Shown: positions 26,366-38,586 of the stretch, one piece after another | Layout: each line of letters starts with the position of its first letter | How positions within the stretch are numbered: the stretch's first letter is position 1 | Source: Apteryx mantelli | Taxonomy: Eukaryota > Chordata > Aves > Apterygiformes > Apterygidae | Direction: 5' to 3' | DNA length: 64,000 nucleotides | Assembly: GCF_036417845.1 (NCBI RefSeq) | Contig: NC_089978.1 | Location: 135,154,288 to 135,218,287, forward strand | Notes under the pieces: model-generated | What the model saw: the letters and a program-made list of their open reading frames with translations, nothing else | The model's database searches: none | What the model was told of the DNA's origin: nothing | Position numbers and translations under genes: made by a program

Positions 26366-26386
26366 AATAAACGGATTTAAAATAAA
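26366..26386 (+). other. CLSTN3: CLSTN3 polyadenylation signals (two AATAAA)
   Basis: AATAAA occurs at 26366-26371 and again at 26381-26386, about 510-530 bp after the CLSTN3 stop, followed by a T-rich/GT-rich stretch (TTCTGTGTTTTTTC). This gives a 3' UTR of roughly 550 bp. Confidence 0.75.
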
Positions 26387-26409
26387 ATGTTCAGGGCTTC
26401 TGTGTTTTT

Positions 26410-27669
26410 TCACTATGAGCAGGCAAAGAAACAGCCAGCGTAGTTTCTAGTGTAAGACTGGAGATTGTCCAGCCCATATATTTACTTAAATAATTGCCAT
26501 ATCTCTGTGAAAGATTATGTTTGTGTGTGTGTGCGCACGTGTGTTAGAATAAGAAAAAACACATCCCCCCTGTTCTTTTAGAGGGTCAAAATACTCTCTT
26601 TGTAAAGACAACGTAGCTTCCCAGCGCATGGGGTCTAGGAACCCATAGGGGAACAGAAGGCATCCCAGGCTGTGGCAGAAAAATGTAATACATGTAGCAA
26701 AGTGTATTCTTTGGTTACAGAAAAAATAAGGCTCTTTCCATACATATAGTATGTCATCAGTAGAAACAGGCCAAATCCTCTGCTTTGTCCACCTTTTCTC
26801 CAGATCCAGTTCCTTTACCAGCATAAAAGTATATTTCACACCAGGGATTCCAGCTTGTAGCGTAATGGCCCCAGCACTTCTGAGGGAAGTAGTTGCCCTC
26901 CTCTTTCTGTCGCTCAGGTAAGAAGGGGATGCAAGAACAATAGATGTAAGCAACACAAGGCTACGAGCTCAGTAGCATGAACTATTAGGGTAGTGCTTCA
27001 TAGCAGGCTGTGTTTCTTCCCTTCATCTACTTGGTCCAATTCCTCAGACCCAGCAAAAGGAAGAGGCTGTGTAACTACTCAGCTGCCCAACATTTCCTAT
27101 GGCCAATGGCTACACTGTGCTAAGGACCCAAAGGAAGACTCCGCAATAAGACCTTTGCTGGCAGTCAAGGTGGAAGAATCCTCTTTAGGAGTAAGAGGAC
27201 AGTACAGTAGGCAAGAGCATAAGAGCCTCTCCGAGGGCATGAAAGGTCTCACCACAAGATCTCAGCTCATCTCACCACCTCTGCTCTAGTCCCTGCCTTC
27301 AAGTCCAGCTGTGCCCACGTGTGGGTGTTCCTGAGTCCAAATGAAGTGAAGATTCTGAGGCTAAGATTCCCCCACACTTTCTCCTTTGTTTCCCTTCCCC
27401 CTCCTTAAGTTCCATAGCCTTGCTTTGTACAGGGAGCACTGTCAAACCAGTGTACGGGCACCTTGAAGCACTAGAGGAGTTCAGGTCTCCAGAAAGAAGG
27501 ACTACATTGTGCACACTGGAGCTGAAAGTTTCACACAAAATAAATTCCTGAGAATGCTGTGCCTGATGTTGCAGACACCACCCAGTCCTGCTATACATTG
27601 GAAAGCACCACCTCTCAGAACATGGAAAAGGACCAAGTCTCAGGAGCTTAGCCTGGTGCTGCAGTGTAC
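26410..27669. other. Tail-to-tail spacer between CLSTN3 and the SLC25 carrier
   Basis: This 1.26-kb stretch separates the convergent 3' ends. It should contain the 3' UTR of the minus-strand carrier. I did not find a canonical AATAAA on the minus strand near its stop, so the transcript end is unplaced. A TG/GTGCGC microsatellite lies near 26519-26543. A 156-codon minus-strand frame at 26486-26956 has no recognisable motif. Confidence 0.5.
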
Positions 27670-30600
27670 TCACAGGGTGGAGGAGGTCAAATGAACAACG
27701 AGTTCATAAGTAGCCATCATGATAGCTGTGTTGGGAATCTGGCGGATCAAATGGGCCAGGAGCCCTCGATATAAAGCCAGGGGTCCCTCTTCATGGACCA
27801 CAAGTTGCAGAGTCTGTACAAAGGAACGGTACCGGGACCCTTCTTCTCGCAACCGTGTCCGAATGACCTCTGGAGAGACAAAAGGGGAAGGGACATTAGC
27901 AGACTGATTATACAGGCAAGGTATCATACATCAAGGGAAAGAGAAGCAAGGAGAGTGGGCCCACTCACCATGTGGATATGCAATGCATGAGGCACATGTT
28001 TTGGAGACAGCAGCAGCTCCCATTAGTCCAAAGAAATCACGGCTGTTTGGTGGAAGTCCTAGCGGTGGGGACAGGGAATGACAGCTGTTCCTCAGCTGCT
28101 GTTTTAGTTCTTCATATATGACAAAGTGTATGATGGTCTCTGACACTCCAGCATAGGAGGCACTGATTCCACGGTAAAACCCATGCAGGCCTTCAGTGCG
28201 GTATACACGCATGGCACACTGGAGGGCATTACCGCCTAGCTCCCCCTTCACCCTGTAAAGGGGAAGAGAGGAGAGAGGGTTAGAACTGCATATTGCTTCA
28301 CTGACTTAAAATGCTGTTGTGAACACAACTATATGACTCTTCCCCAGCAGGCCCTGAAGACATGGTCTGCTGGCAGGTCACAGACCCATCCCCAACCCCA
28401 TCCCCAAACCAGCCTTAATTTGACATGGAGTGGCTCTATATTGCTAGCCTTACCTGGCTTCCAGTTGCATTCTGGTTTTCACCAACCAGATAGGGTTAGT
28501 GAGTGTGGCAGAGGTAACTCCTGGAGAACAGAAGGGAAAGACAGCAGTGAACACCAGGATCATGCTGACATTTTGTGGAGAGTTCCTGATATATCGGCTC
28601 TACAAATGCTGCTTGGCAAGCTGCAGGTGTTTGCAATTCGAGAAAGACCTTGAGTTCCCTGAGAGAGGAGACATTTAGGGCAGACTATTTGATTCTCTCC
28701 CTCCCCACATTCCAGCCTTTGTCTGGTGGTTCCTAAGCTCCTCTGCCTCCCACTCATAACCCTACTATAGGCCCAGCTGTGACAAAGAGGCAGGAAACAA
28801 TAGGCTAAACTTGTGAGGGTGGATGATTTTGTAGGGAACTGTGAAATATCCAGAGATGTGATTCTGTGAAGGGTCTAAATTATACATTGCCTTTTCCCCC
28901 TCACACCTGAATGGAGCTCTTTTCCTGATAGAGCTAAAGACTAAATCCATGACTTCAAGTGATGAGCCTAAGAATAATGAAGAGGGAGAAAACGTTTGTT
29001 TACCCAAGAAACTCGCTGCTGCAGATGGGGAGGGAGAAAGCTTCAGAAGAGGGAGCAGGACTGAAGGGAGCAGCAAAGGGGAGGAGGTGAAATCTATTTC
29101 AGGCTCACAGCCAAAAGGACCCCTTGGCTCTGATTTGGAACAGAAGAGGCTCACCTGCACAGGCTGCTGACAGCATGTGTACTTTCTTGGACTCTGGTAC
29201 AAGAACAGCATTGAGCCTCTCCTTAACACCAGAATAGGCAGCAAAATAGATAGCCCTGGTTGAAAAGAAATACAGAGAGGTTACAGCTCACTAGGAAGAG
29301 CAAGAACAGCAGTGCTGTGAGGCCTCACTCCAACTTTGCTTACTCTCAGCATGGGTATGTCTAATGTGACCTCAGACATCACCTGCACTTGGCCTGCAGC
29401 AGTCATCTTTCCCTTCAGCTGTGATCAGAAGGTCTAAAAAGTGCCTGGATGAAAGGGTCCTGCGGCACAATGAGCTCAGGACCCTGGCTGCTTTCCAAAG
29501 GTGGAGTAATAGCTCTTACAGAAGTACTTTCTAAAGTGTACAGTATGGGCTATTCTCAGGGAGAAGTACTTACCGGGAAGGAGCAACCCCAACAAGGTTT
29601 GGGCCCAGACCTCGGAACAGGGATCGCATGCCTTCCTTCTCAAGGATGGCCCTATGGAAGGAAATGAACAGAGAAATCAGGAGAAGACCTAAGCTGAAGG
29701 CTCTCCTGTTCCTTCTTCCTCTTCCTTCAGTACTTCCTATAGTCTCCTCTCTCCACCTCCAATGCTATCCTTTTTCTGCCCTACTCTCATTTTCTTTCCA
29801 GCCACTCCTCCTCTCTCCTTCAGACGTTTCTTCCTATTCTTGCTGACAGCGTCATGCTGGGTGTGATGAAACTGCTAGCTGTGAAATTTCTCCGAGTCCC
29901 AGCAGTTGCCTTGCAGGCTCAGAGTTCAAAGCACAGATCAACTGTGATGAGCTGTATCTGTGTGCGTATGAAACTTCTCACCATGGCTGTAGATCCCAGA
30001 GCCTCAACCCAAACCCTGCTTCCATCTCTCTCTCCATCTGATGGCCAAACTTTCACTTCCCTGCCACTAACATGCACACTACCCCATCCTACTCACCTCA
30101 GCGACTTGAGCACTCCAGGGGATGGTGGGGCTAGGTGTATCAGCCTCACACTCATACCCGGCAGCTGTATCTCAGGGAGGCACACAGGCCGCAGTGTCAA
30201 TTGGGATGACTGTAGACGTGTCTTCACCACTTCAAGGGGGCAGGTCAGGATGGCTCCAGCTGTGCCACCACATCTAGGGCATAAAAAGGGCATAACAGCA
30301 TATGTAAGAATGACACCTGTGCAAGAAGAGGCAATAATTCTGACCCTGCTCTTCCCCTGCCTCTCCCTGTGTTGCTTTTAGATCCCCCAGCCTGCGTCAC
30401 ATGTGACCTCTTGCTCTGACATTGATTGACGTAATAATGGCTTAGCTTGGGACATCTCCTGGCAGCCTCACTCAGGAACCAGCATTTGAGACAAACAGTC
30501 CCAAGTCCATAGGAACTCAAAAGTCCCTCAGCTCAAAGTTGCTGATCTTTGCATTTAGAATTTCCCAGAGTAAATAGTTCTTCTGCCCAGTCTCGCTGCA

Positions 30601-33600
30601 ATGCCTTCAGTTGAGATCACCAGGCAGAGTACCTCACACCTCCCCAGAGAAGCACTGGCTCAGACAGAGGCAGCACAAACTCTCCCACCCCTCAGCCTGC
30701 CTGCTTCTTTCAATCTGTAACCTATTCAGTCCCATATTTGCAAGGCCCTGTAAGTAAGATCTGCATTTTCTGCCAACAACCAGGCTCACACCCCCCAGGC
30801 TTGCCTAATGAAAGAGGACCCTGACCTTCAGCAGACAGAAGCTATTTTTGGAACTCAAGAACCATCAATCAACCTAATCATACTTCAAAAATGTTGAGAG
30901 GACATGTACCCTCTTTTCCCCTTTTTGCCATCCGGGGACAAATCAGAACCATAGAACTGATCTATTCAGTTCCCAGCTTTTGCCCCTTCAGATCTTCTAA
31001 CTGAGAACTCTGTTCTTCCACAGCTTATTTAGGTAATACCTGAAAGACTGTTTTGAGATGAATTTGTGTGCAATGACCACAACTTGAATAATATAGCCAG
31101 GCAGAGACTTTTACAAGGAGACTTTCATCTCTGCTATAGCCAAACTCACTTTGTTTCACAAGGGACAAAAGGTAAAAATGCTCATTCTAGATCCAAAGAA
31201 AGAAAAGTCAGCTAAAGAGGGACAGGATATCAGGGAAGAACCAAGTATATCAAGAGAATCACATGTAAAGATACAGGACAGTAAATGGCTAGAGTGCTGA
31301 AGAATTAAGTTTGAAACAATCTCTACAGCCCAGAGCACATATATTGAACAGCTCACATATGTCTTTACTTCTGGTGCTTCATTTATTGCTGCTTGCAGGT
31401 TAGGAAAAAAAATAGGCCTTGGTACCTATTGCAACAAAGTCCAAGAGGTGACGTTCTAGCAGCTGAATGAGTCTAAAAACAGGATCTGCAGATAGCAATA
31501 CCAGCAACTACTTATGCTACTCCATTGCACACCTGCTGCTTTCTCAAGCCCTTTACAGTTCTGTACAGCTGTGATGACAATCAGCAACATTTTTCCTCAG
31601 CAGTGGGAGTCTGGGGATCAGACAGAACCTGACCAAAGAAGGTAACTTGGGTTCAGAAGACAACACAAGCACAAGACTAAGCATCCAGGCTCAGGTCCTC
31701 TGGATGAACAAGCAGCTCAAGTATGGAATCCAAGACAGCCTATTTAACCATCCAGGAGTTAAGCAAGGCAGGGCTTCCTTTTACAAAAGCCACACTGATT
31801 CTTCCCAAATAGACCATATTTATTCAGGTGGCTAACAGTCCTGTTCTTTACCATAGTTTCTAATGATTTGCCTGGCACAGACTCCAGACTTACATGCCTG
31901 TTATTTTCTGGATTAGAAGTGTAGTTTCCAGCTCAGGAAAGAATTGAGTGCAGTGGTGACAGATCGAGGAGTCTCAGAAGTCTGAATAAATGCTACCACA
32001 AGAACAGTTTCAACTTCTTACCTAAAAGCTCAGCAAAAAGTACAATAGGACTACATTTACAGAAGCAACTGCTTGGTACCCTAACGATTTCTCTCTGGAA
32101 CTGTGCACGAGGAGACACAACTTTATGTAATATCTGTGCTTCTTCAAGAAGCCCCTGGAAAGAGCAAACTGTGTTTTGCACTACGGTGGCCCCAAGCCCT
32201 GCCTAAGCATGGTGAGGATATGAATTTGAGTCCATTCCCCACATGTATATGAAAGTTTCCTGAGTCCAACTTCCTTAAGCTACCAAAAGGTGTAGCTAAT
32301 AGGGAAGAATTTTAAAAGCAACAGTAAGAATTAAAGAAATTGTTACTCCTTAACATGGTGGTTGTTTAACCAGCAGTTAGAAAGTCCAAGGAGAAGGGAG
32401 GATTTCTAAGCCAGTATGGCTAAATGGCAAGACTAAGGGGAATTTTTCAGGGAGCAAAGAACCCTGACTAAACTAAAGCTATGGAAATAAAGTGTTCTAA
32501 TTGTTCAGAAAAAGAGATCTTAACTGTGATGTCTTATCATGCACTAGAAGATAGTACAGCTACCCTCAACGTATGAAAGGCATACATTTTCAAAATTCTG
32601 TGGTTTCAGGAGAAACAGAAGACAACATATTCTCTTCACAAAGAGGCAAACTATTTTTTGGTCCAATATTAATGAAGGCAAAATGGAATGAAATCTAGTA
32701 GAAACAAACATTTAAAAAATCAGCAGGCATGAAAAACCTGTGGCCAAGGATACTAAAAAGAGCTGACTGAGGACACTTCTTGCCTACAGATTTAAATGCT
32801 TAATAAATCTTAGAGCACTGGGAAAGTCTGCTAACCTAAAAGAGTGATAATTACTAAAAAAAAAAGTGTATTTGTAATGATTTATGCTGCTAAAGGCTAT
32901 ATAAATTGAGATTCATGCCAGGAGAGAATTACAGAATCAAATCACTATAGACTTAAGACACTTTGTATTAGTCAATGTTGGTAGAGGGCTTATATCATTC
33001 TTTATGGAACTTATCGAACTAAAAAAAGCTGACAAAAGTAACTACAAAGATGTAAAATACTTCAGTTTTTGTAAAGAGCGGCCTTGATACCTCACAAAAC
33101 TGCCCTTATAGCCTTAACACTCTATCTATGGCATATATGCTAAATGGATTAAAATTGGACCACAAAATCTTAAAAAAAAAGAACAAAGAAACAAACAAAA
33201 ACCCAACCTTCCACTTTCCTCCCTTCCACCTCCCCCCCCCAAAATTATAAGGAATCAAATAGCAGTGCTCAAGCAAGAGCCTAGGAAAACTAGCTCCAGA
33301 TCTAATAATTTTCAGTATTTCCATCAACATCCAGGAGGTAACATTTAAATCCTGATAAAATCCATGGGTGACAAAGATTGTCACAGTGGCAAATAACAAA
33401 CAGAGCTGCAATGAGTGGTAAATAATGAGAGAACATATGGAACTGAGCAGTCACAAAGGACCATTATGCTGGGCTTACATGGATTGTTTTAATAAAACCA
33501 AAATCCTGAAGTCATGAGTCTAGAAACAGGCAAAAAGGCAATTCCTGCAAAATAGCAGGGAGAGCAGCAGTGGACAACCAGTATAACATGCTCCCAGAAC

Positions 33601-35900
33601 AAAGCAATGGCAAAAAGGGTTATGGAAGGAGAAGGCAGATAATTTCATCTTAGAAAACAATACTGCCTCTACATCTTGTTTTCACATTTTAAAAGGAAAA
33701 CTGGAAAGTTTGAGGTGGCAGAAAAGAGCACAAGAAACCTGAGGGCTGGAGAAAGAGGATTAGCAGGCATATAAAAAGCACCATTAACATTGTTTAATGA
33801 TCTGAAAAGGCTATGCACTGAGGTGACAAGTTTTACTGGTAATTTACATTTATTTAGGCTAGCCAGAAAATGGAGATGACTTGAGAATCTTCATTTAGGA
33901 ATGGCAGTACTAGGTCAGACCAAATCTCCTTTAACCCAGGATTCTGTCTAGGACACAAGCTAGTAACAGTTACCTACAGAAGAGTAGGAGTAGAGAGTAA
34001 CATACACCTCTTCTCCAGAATAGACTCCCAGCTTCCTGCAAATTTCAGCTCAGGGATTTCCTCAGCCAGACGTGTTGGAATATTTAATAGCCTTCAATTC
34101 ATTTTTCTGCATTAATCTGTCTAAATGCTTTTTGGACTCATGTAAAAAGCTTTTACCCTCTAATGTCCTGTGGCCAGGAGTTCCTCAGTTTAACTGCACA
34201 CTGTGTTAAGAGCTACTTTTTTATGTTAGTTTGAACAAATCTCTCACAAATTCCATTTGATGTTCCCTAGTTCTCAACTAGAAGAGAAAAATGAACAACT
34301 GCTCCTTCATCAATGAGATCTGTTTAATCAGGTAAAACAATAATATTAATTAAACATTGCAGCAATAATCCAAACTTCTTATTTATCTTTTGGGTTTTAA
34401 CTAACTGTCATTTGAGGATTATTGCTCAATGGGCTGGGGCAGGATACAAAACTGTCACTCGCCAAACTTTTGCATAGTTTTTTTTTTTAAGAACCATAGT
34501 GGAAAATGAGGATGAGGGAAAGCTTAAAGAAACCTCTTTATGAAAAAAAGTTAAGATACAGTGACTTTCTAGTTCAGAGAAGAAATTCATAGAAGAGAAT
34601 AAGGTATACAAAATAATACAGGCAACGGAGAAGGCAAGTATACATAAGCAAAGATCGACATAGCACAACAATTATATGAACTGCAGAAAACTGGAAATTA
34701 ACTAATTAAAATCAATTAAATGATATTTTTTATTGTACATGTTAGACTCTGGAACTCATTGTAATATGGACTCCAAAAGGTTGGTAGAATTCAAAAAGGG
34801 ATTAGGCATTTATTTAGACAATTAAATTAAACAGTTACTTGGAAAAGTCTGGAGGGCCAGGATATCTTCTGCTTTAGGACATCATAAACTTAAAGTCTGT
34901 TATTGTTTTGAGGCTTAATGATAGATGTTTCTTAAGGAGAGGAGAAATGAAACACATAGTGAGAAGGGCTTTGCTCAAGGGTGAATTCAGAGGCACGGCT
35001 GGGATGAGCACTCCAAATGTCTGACTCACCAGAATCAGCTGCACCATCTAAACCCAGAAAAGACATGCAGGAATCTGAGACATGCAACCATTAAGTGCTG
35101 GCCGCCCGCCCAAAGACAAAGATGCTCCATGATTTGCTCTACTAAAGCGGCCTTGTCGCAGCTCTCACTCCCCGCTCAGCACCTTGCTCCCTTTCCCCAC
35201 CATCCATGATGAACTCGGGTTGAATGAAAAATCAGTCTGAGACCGCTACGACTTCGCAAGGAGGCTCCCTCTCCTCCCAAACTACAGAACCATGCATTCA
35301 CACAAGGTGCTACAGGAGTGTGCCTTATGGATAAGCCTGTATCTGAACGTGGAACAGCGAAGAAAGCATGGGTGGAAATTGCAGGACACAAGCAGGAGCC
35401 AGAGCGGGGAAAGGCAGGCCCCCTCCTCCCTGAGCTCTCTGACAGCTCTTCCTGGACAGAGGGACACGTGGCTCTGCCATCCCCGGGGTGAAATACAACC
35501 GTGGAAAAGTGGGGAGTGCAGGTCACTTGCCCAGGTCCCAGCGTCCCCAGCAGGAGCCAGAGGCGCTGGCGGGCCATGGACACGGATGCAGCACAAGCCC
35601 CAGGACCAGCGGCCGCCAGGAGCCCCCGGCTGGGAGGCAGGCGGGGAGCTGGAAAGGGCCCCGCACCCCCCAGGCCCCGAGGTGAGCAGGGCGCCTCTGC
35701 CAGGCGGCCCGGGCCGGCTCGGCGAGAAGGGGACGAGCCTCGGGCCTGAGGCGCCCCGCAGCAGGGGGAGCGCCGCGGCCCGGCGTTGCCAGCCCGGGGA
35801 GCAACCGCGGCCGCCCCGGGCCTCCCAGCTCCGCTCCCGCCCCGCGCGGCGCCACTCACCCTCCGGCGACCAAGTGGAACAGGGTGCTGTGCTGCGGCAT
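27670..35900 (-). CDS. Mitochondrial pyrimidine-nucleotide carrier of the SLC25A33/SLC25A36 group, complete (315 aa)
   Basis: Six-helix mitochondrial inner-membrane carrier. Its relatives SLC25A33 and SLC25A36 import UTP/CTP-type nucleotides into the matrix; the same substrate class is inferred here. Exons: 35900-35860, 30273-30097, 29651-29574, 29255-29155, 28520-28454, 28252-27969, 27869-27670 (41+177+78+101+67+284+200 = 948 nt, in frame, all GT-AG). Three carrier signatures are visible: PLEVVK at 26-31, NPIWLVK at 141-147, and PHEVIR at 248-253. Other family marks are [37 protein letters not shown] and [17 protein letters not shown]. The sequence mixes features: FFGLM and [20 protein letters not shown] resemble SLC25A33, while [10 protein letters not shown] and [12 protein letters not shown] resemble SLC25A36. 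Intron 1 is 5.6 kb; the others are short. Lying between CLSTN3 and PEX5, it is best read as a third paralogue, so I give no symbol. Confidence 0.95.
31740..31985 (-). mobile_element. Ancient CR1 LINE fragment (antisense)
   Basis: Within intron 1 of the carrier. The run AAAGCCACACTGATTCTTCC, then CTAACAGTCCTGTTCTTTACC and ATGATTTGCCTGG.. CCTGTTATTTTCTGGAT, follows the order of the CR1 reverse-transcriptase region read antisense. It is heavily diverged. Confidence 0.5.
33890..34335 (-). mobile_element. Ancient CR1 LINE 3' fragment (antisense)
   Basis: In carrier intron 1. GGAATGGCAGTACTAGGTCAGACC, then GAGTTCCTCAGTTTAACTGCACACTGTGT, and a terminal portion resembling the CR1 antisense tail before AGATC. 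This is the older, pan-sauropsid CR1 type rather than the recent avian one. Confidence 0.55.
34735..34905 (+). mobile_element. Ancient CR1-like LINE 3' fragment (sense)
   Basis: CTCTGGAACTCATTG, then AGAATTCAAAAAGGGATTAGGC and CTGGAGGGCCAGGAT match the general pattern of the sense-strand 3' part of old CR1 elements. It is short and diverged, lying in intron 1 of the carrier. Confidence 0.45.
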
Positions 35901-36250
35901 GGCCCGGCGATCTGCTGCCGGCCCCAGCCTCACCGCCCCGTCGCAGGCCCCCGTCGGGGCGTCTGCCTGTCCCGCCCGCCGCCGCCCGCCATTGGCTGCC
36001 CCGACCCAGGCGGGAGGTGCCGCGGCAGGGCCCGGCCGCGGGCTGGCCCGGGGGGAGGCCTGGCCCGAGAGGAGGCCCGGCCCGGGGAAGGCCCGGCCGG
36101 CCGCGCTGGGAGCCTCGGCTGGTCGAGGGGCTGCCAGGGGCCTGTGTGCAGAGGGCCGATCCTCCTGGATCCTTCTGCTGCCTCCCACCGCGGCTGGGCC
36201 GCTTTCCAACCAGAGGCGTTTTGTATGTGGGGGAACCAGGCCACAGAAAA
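35400..36250. promoter_or_regulatory. CpG island over carrier exon 1 / promoter
   Basis: CpG-dense sequence surrounds the start codon of the SLC25 carrier (35900, minus strand). It extends about 500 bp into intron 1 and about 350 bp upstream. No TATA box was noticed, consistent with a broadly expressed CpG-island promoter. Long open frames on both strands here, including one of 390 codons, are by-products of GC richness. Confidence 0.65.
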
Positions 36251-36639
36251 CAAGGTAATTTCTTTGAGATCAGACCACGGGGAAGCGATGGGTCAAAGAG
36301 GAGAACCGGATTGTTCCCGACTCTCATCCTGGCCCCATGGGACCACAAATGCTTCCGGAGATGTTTTGTTTTATGTGAAATCGGGTCAAAATGCTCAAGA
36401 GAGAAAATAGAACAAATTAGACCCAGGATTTAGTTTTTCAAAGGTTCAGTATGCCAAAAAAGGGGAATATTCAGGGCCAAAAGATCCTCAGGCTGCTTCA
36501 ACAAACATAATGTAAAGCTTCACATGATGTCAGAGTTCACAAAATACCATCTGCACTGGAAAAAAGCAGAACATACATCAGCAATGTAGTGCTTTTGCCA
36601 AAAAGGCACACATCATATCAGTATGCATAGATAGAAAGA

Positions 36640-37200
36640 TAGTCTGTAAGATAGGTGAAATAAGCTTTTAGCTCTACTTTGTACTCGTGTGATGTTCGCA
36701 GGAATAGAGTGTCCAATTTGGGTACCACACTGCTATGAAGCATGCAAATATCGGGGAGGGTTCAGAGAGCAGAACAAGTACTCTAAGTAGGACGATCTAG
36801 TAGTCCATCTAAGTAGGAGGACTGAAAACAAAGTGGCAATGTTTAGTCTAAAGAAGAAAGAATTAAGGGAGACGTGGCAACTGACCTCAAGTACATACCA
36901 GGATACTTCTAAGAGAAAAGGAATAATTATTGTATCTGTGGTGAAAAAGAACAGAAGAGACATGCTTAAATTGCAATATGGCAGTATGACTTAGATAACT
37001 TAGATACCTTAGGAAAACTTGTTAATGCTAAGAGAAACGCTGGAAAGGTGTATAGAATCTCTGTTGTTGGGAGTTAAGAACAGCCAGACAAATACCCATC
37101 AAGCAGGACACAGTTAAGCTTGACCATGGGATCAGGGCAGGGGAATGATCTAGAAGGACTTTTCAGTCTTCTGTTACAACCCTGTTATCAAGGGTCATGG
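36640..37200 (+). mobile_element. Old CR1 LINE 3' region (sense)
   Basis: The order GGAATAGAGTGTCCAATTTG ... AAGAAAGAATTAAGGGAGACG ... CTTAGGAAAACTTGTTAATG ... GAATCTCTGTTGTTGGGAG ... GGGGAATGATCTAGAAGGAC follows the sense 3' end of CR1 elements common to turtles, crocodilians and birds. It is diverged, with small indels. Confidence 0.6.
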
Positions 37201-37469
37201 ACCTCTTTATCGCTACTGGTTTCATAAGATGTTTTTATTTCTTATTTCCCTTCAGTCTTAGTAATGACAGAGTTAATACCAGCATGGTTACAGCTGCCAG
37301 GGCACAAAGCAAGCTAGAATAAGCCAGAGACATCAAGAGTAACAAAACCATTACATCAGTACATAGGCACTAAGGGGAAGACCAGTAAAAGGATGGGCCT
37401 TCTGTTCAGTGAAAAGGAATAACTGTCTACCAATGATACTGAGAAGTTACAAAGTGTTTGTCATTTGTC

Positions 37470-38340
37470 TTCACTGTGATGGGGGCTAGAACCAATGACA
37501 AGTGGGTAAAAAGTCATTCTGAAGTATGAAAATATTAGGTCTGTAAGTCCTTAGGTAAGTTCAATACTTTCAGACCAGCTGGGCCAGATGAAATTCATTC
37601 TGTGATGGTTGGAAAACTAGCTGAAGCAATCTCAGAACAAGTAGCACTTATCTTTGAGAATCTGCAGAGGATGGAGAGATTCAGAAGACTGGAAAATGGT
37701 AAACATATTAGCTATTTTTTAAAAAAGTATCTGAGGAATTACTGGCCAGTCAGCTTTACTTTACTGTCTAGAAGTAAACAGCAAGTAGACAACTCAGATT
37801 TGTCAAAAAAACCCCAACATGTCAAACCAGTCTTTCATGGTGAAGTAACAGGCCTTGTGGATAAGGAAGTAGCAATAGATGTCATGTATCTTGACTTCGG
37901 TACGGATTTTGATTCTGTTGCATCTGATAGTCTTATAAACAAGCTAGGAAACATTGGAAAACAGGTAGATAGATCTACTAAAAATACTGTTAGGAGAGTT
38001 TGATGCTGATTAGAAAACCCTAATCTAAGATTGGTTTTCAATGATACATTGTCTAACAGGAGAATTGTATCAAGAAGAAGTTCTGCACAGATCTGTCCTC
38101 TGAGTGGTACTATTTAATAGTTTCTTCAGTGATTTATACAGTGGTTTAGAAAGTGTGCTTATTAAATTTGCAGACAACACTAGCCTGTGAGGGGTTGCAA
38201 TGAATTTGGAAAGCAAAATTAGTATTCAAATGATCTTCATAAGTGGCAGAAATGGCCTGAAAGAATAGAACACAATTTAATAAGGCAAGTGTAAAGTTCT
38301 ACAATTGGAAAAGAATAATGAATTTGTAGGATGGGGAAAT
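37470..38340 (+). mobile_element. Old CR1-family LINE reverse-transcriptase remnant (sense)
   Basis: One open frame (37602-38003) retains recognisable reverse-transcriptase blocks: GPDEIHS upstream of the ATG, NYWPVSFT corresponding to the NYRPISLT block, and VMYLDFGTDFDSV corresponding to [13 protein letters not shown]. Downstream DNA reads through a degenerate LFNSFFSDLYSG and KFADNTS, the position of the FADD active-site motif. It is strongly diverged and interrupted by stops, so old. It lies downstream of a separate 3' fragment in the same orientation. Confidence 0.7.
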
Positions 38341-38586
38341 GGCTAGGCAGAGACCTCCGTTCTGTCAGTGGTCTCCATCAGGCTCAGGGCCTTCAGCAGG
38401 GTACCAGCTACCTTCAGGCTGACAATGGTGGAGGGATGCAGGGCCCAGAATAGCCTTTTCTGGGGCTGTACAGTCTGCTTTCCTCACCTCTCCAAGAGTT
38501 ACTGAGGCTCTTTGATATTTCAGTTCTCACTGCCAAAATATTTACACTTTGCATGCAAGGGCCCATTCACTTTACTATGCTGATTT

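Noticed and set aside
26486-26956. 156-codon minus-strand frame between CLSTN3 and the carrier
   Set aside because: No domain or family resemblance; probably chance or part of the carrier 3' UTR.
28765-29244. 159-codon minus-strand frame
   Set aside because: It overlaps a carrier exon in another frame and extends into the intron; it is a shadow of the real exon.
35176-36348. 390-codon minus-strand open frame and a 372-codon plus-strand frame over the same DNA
   Set aside because: Both lie in the CpG island of the carrier promoter, are Pro/Arg/Gly/Ala-rich and overlap the carrier's first exon in other frames. They are GC-driven open frames without domain content.
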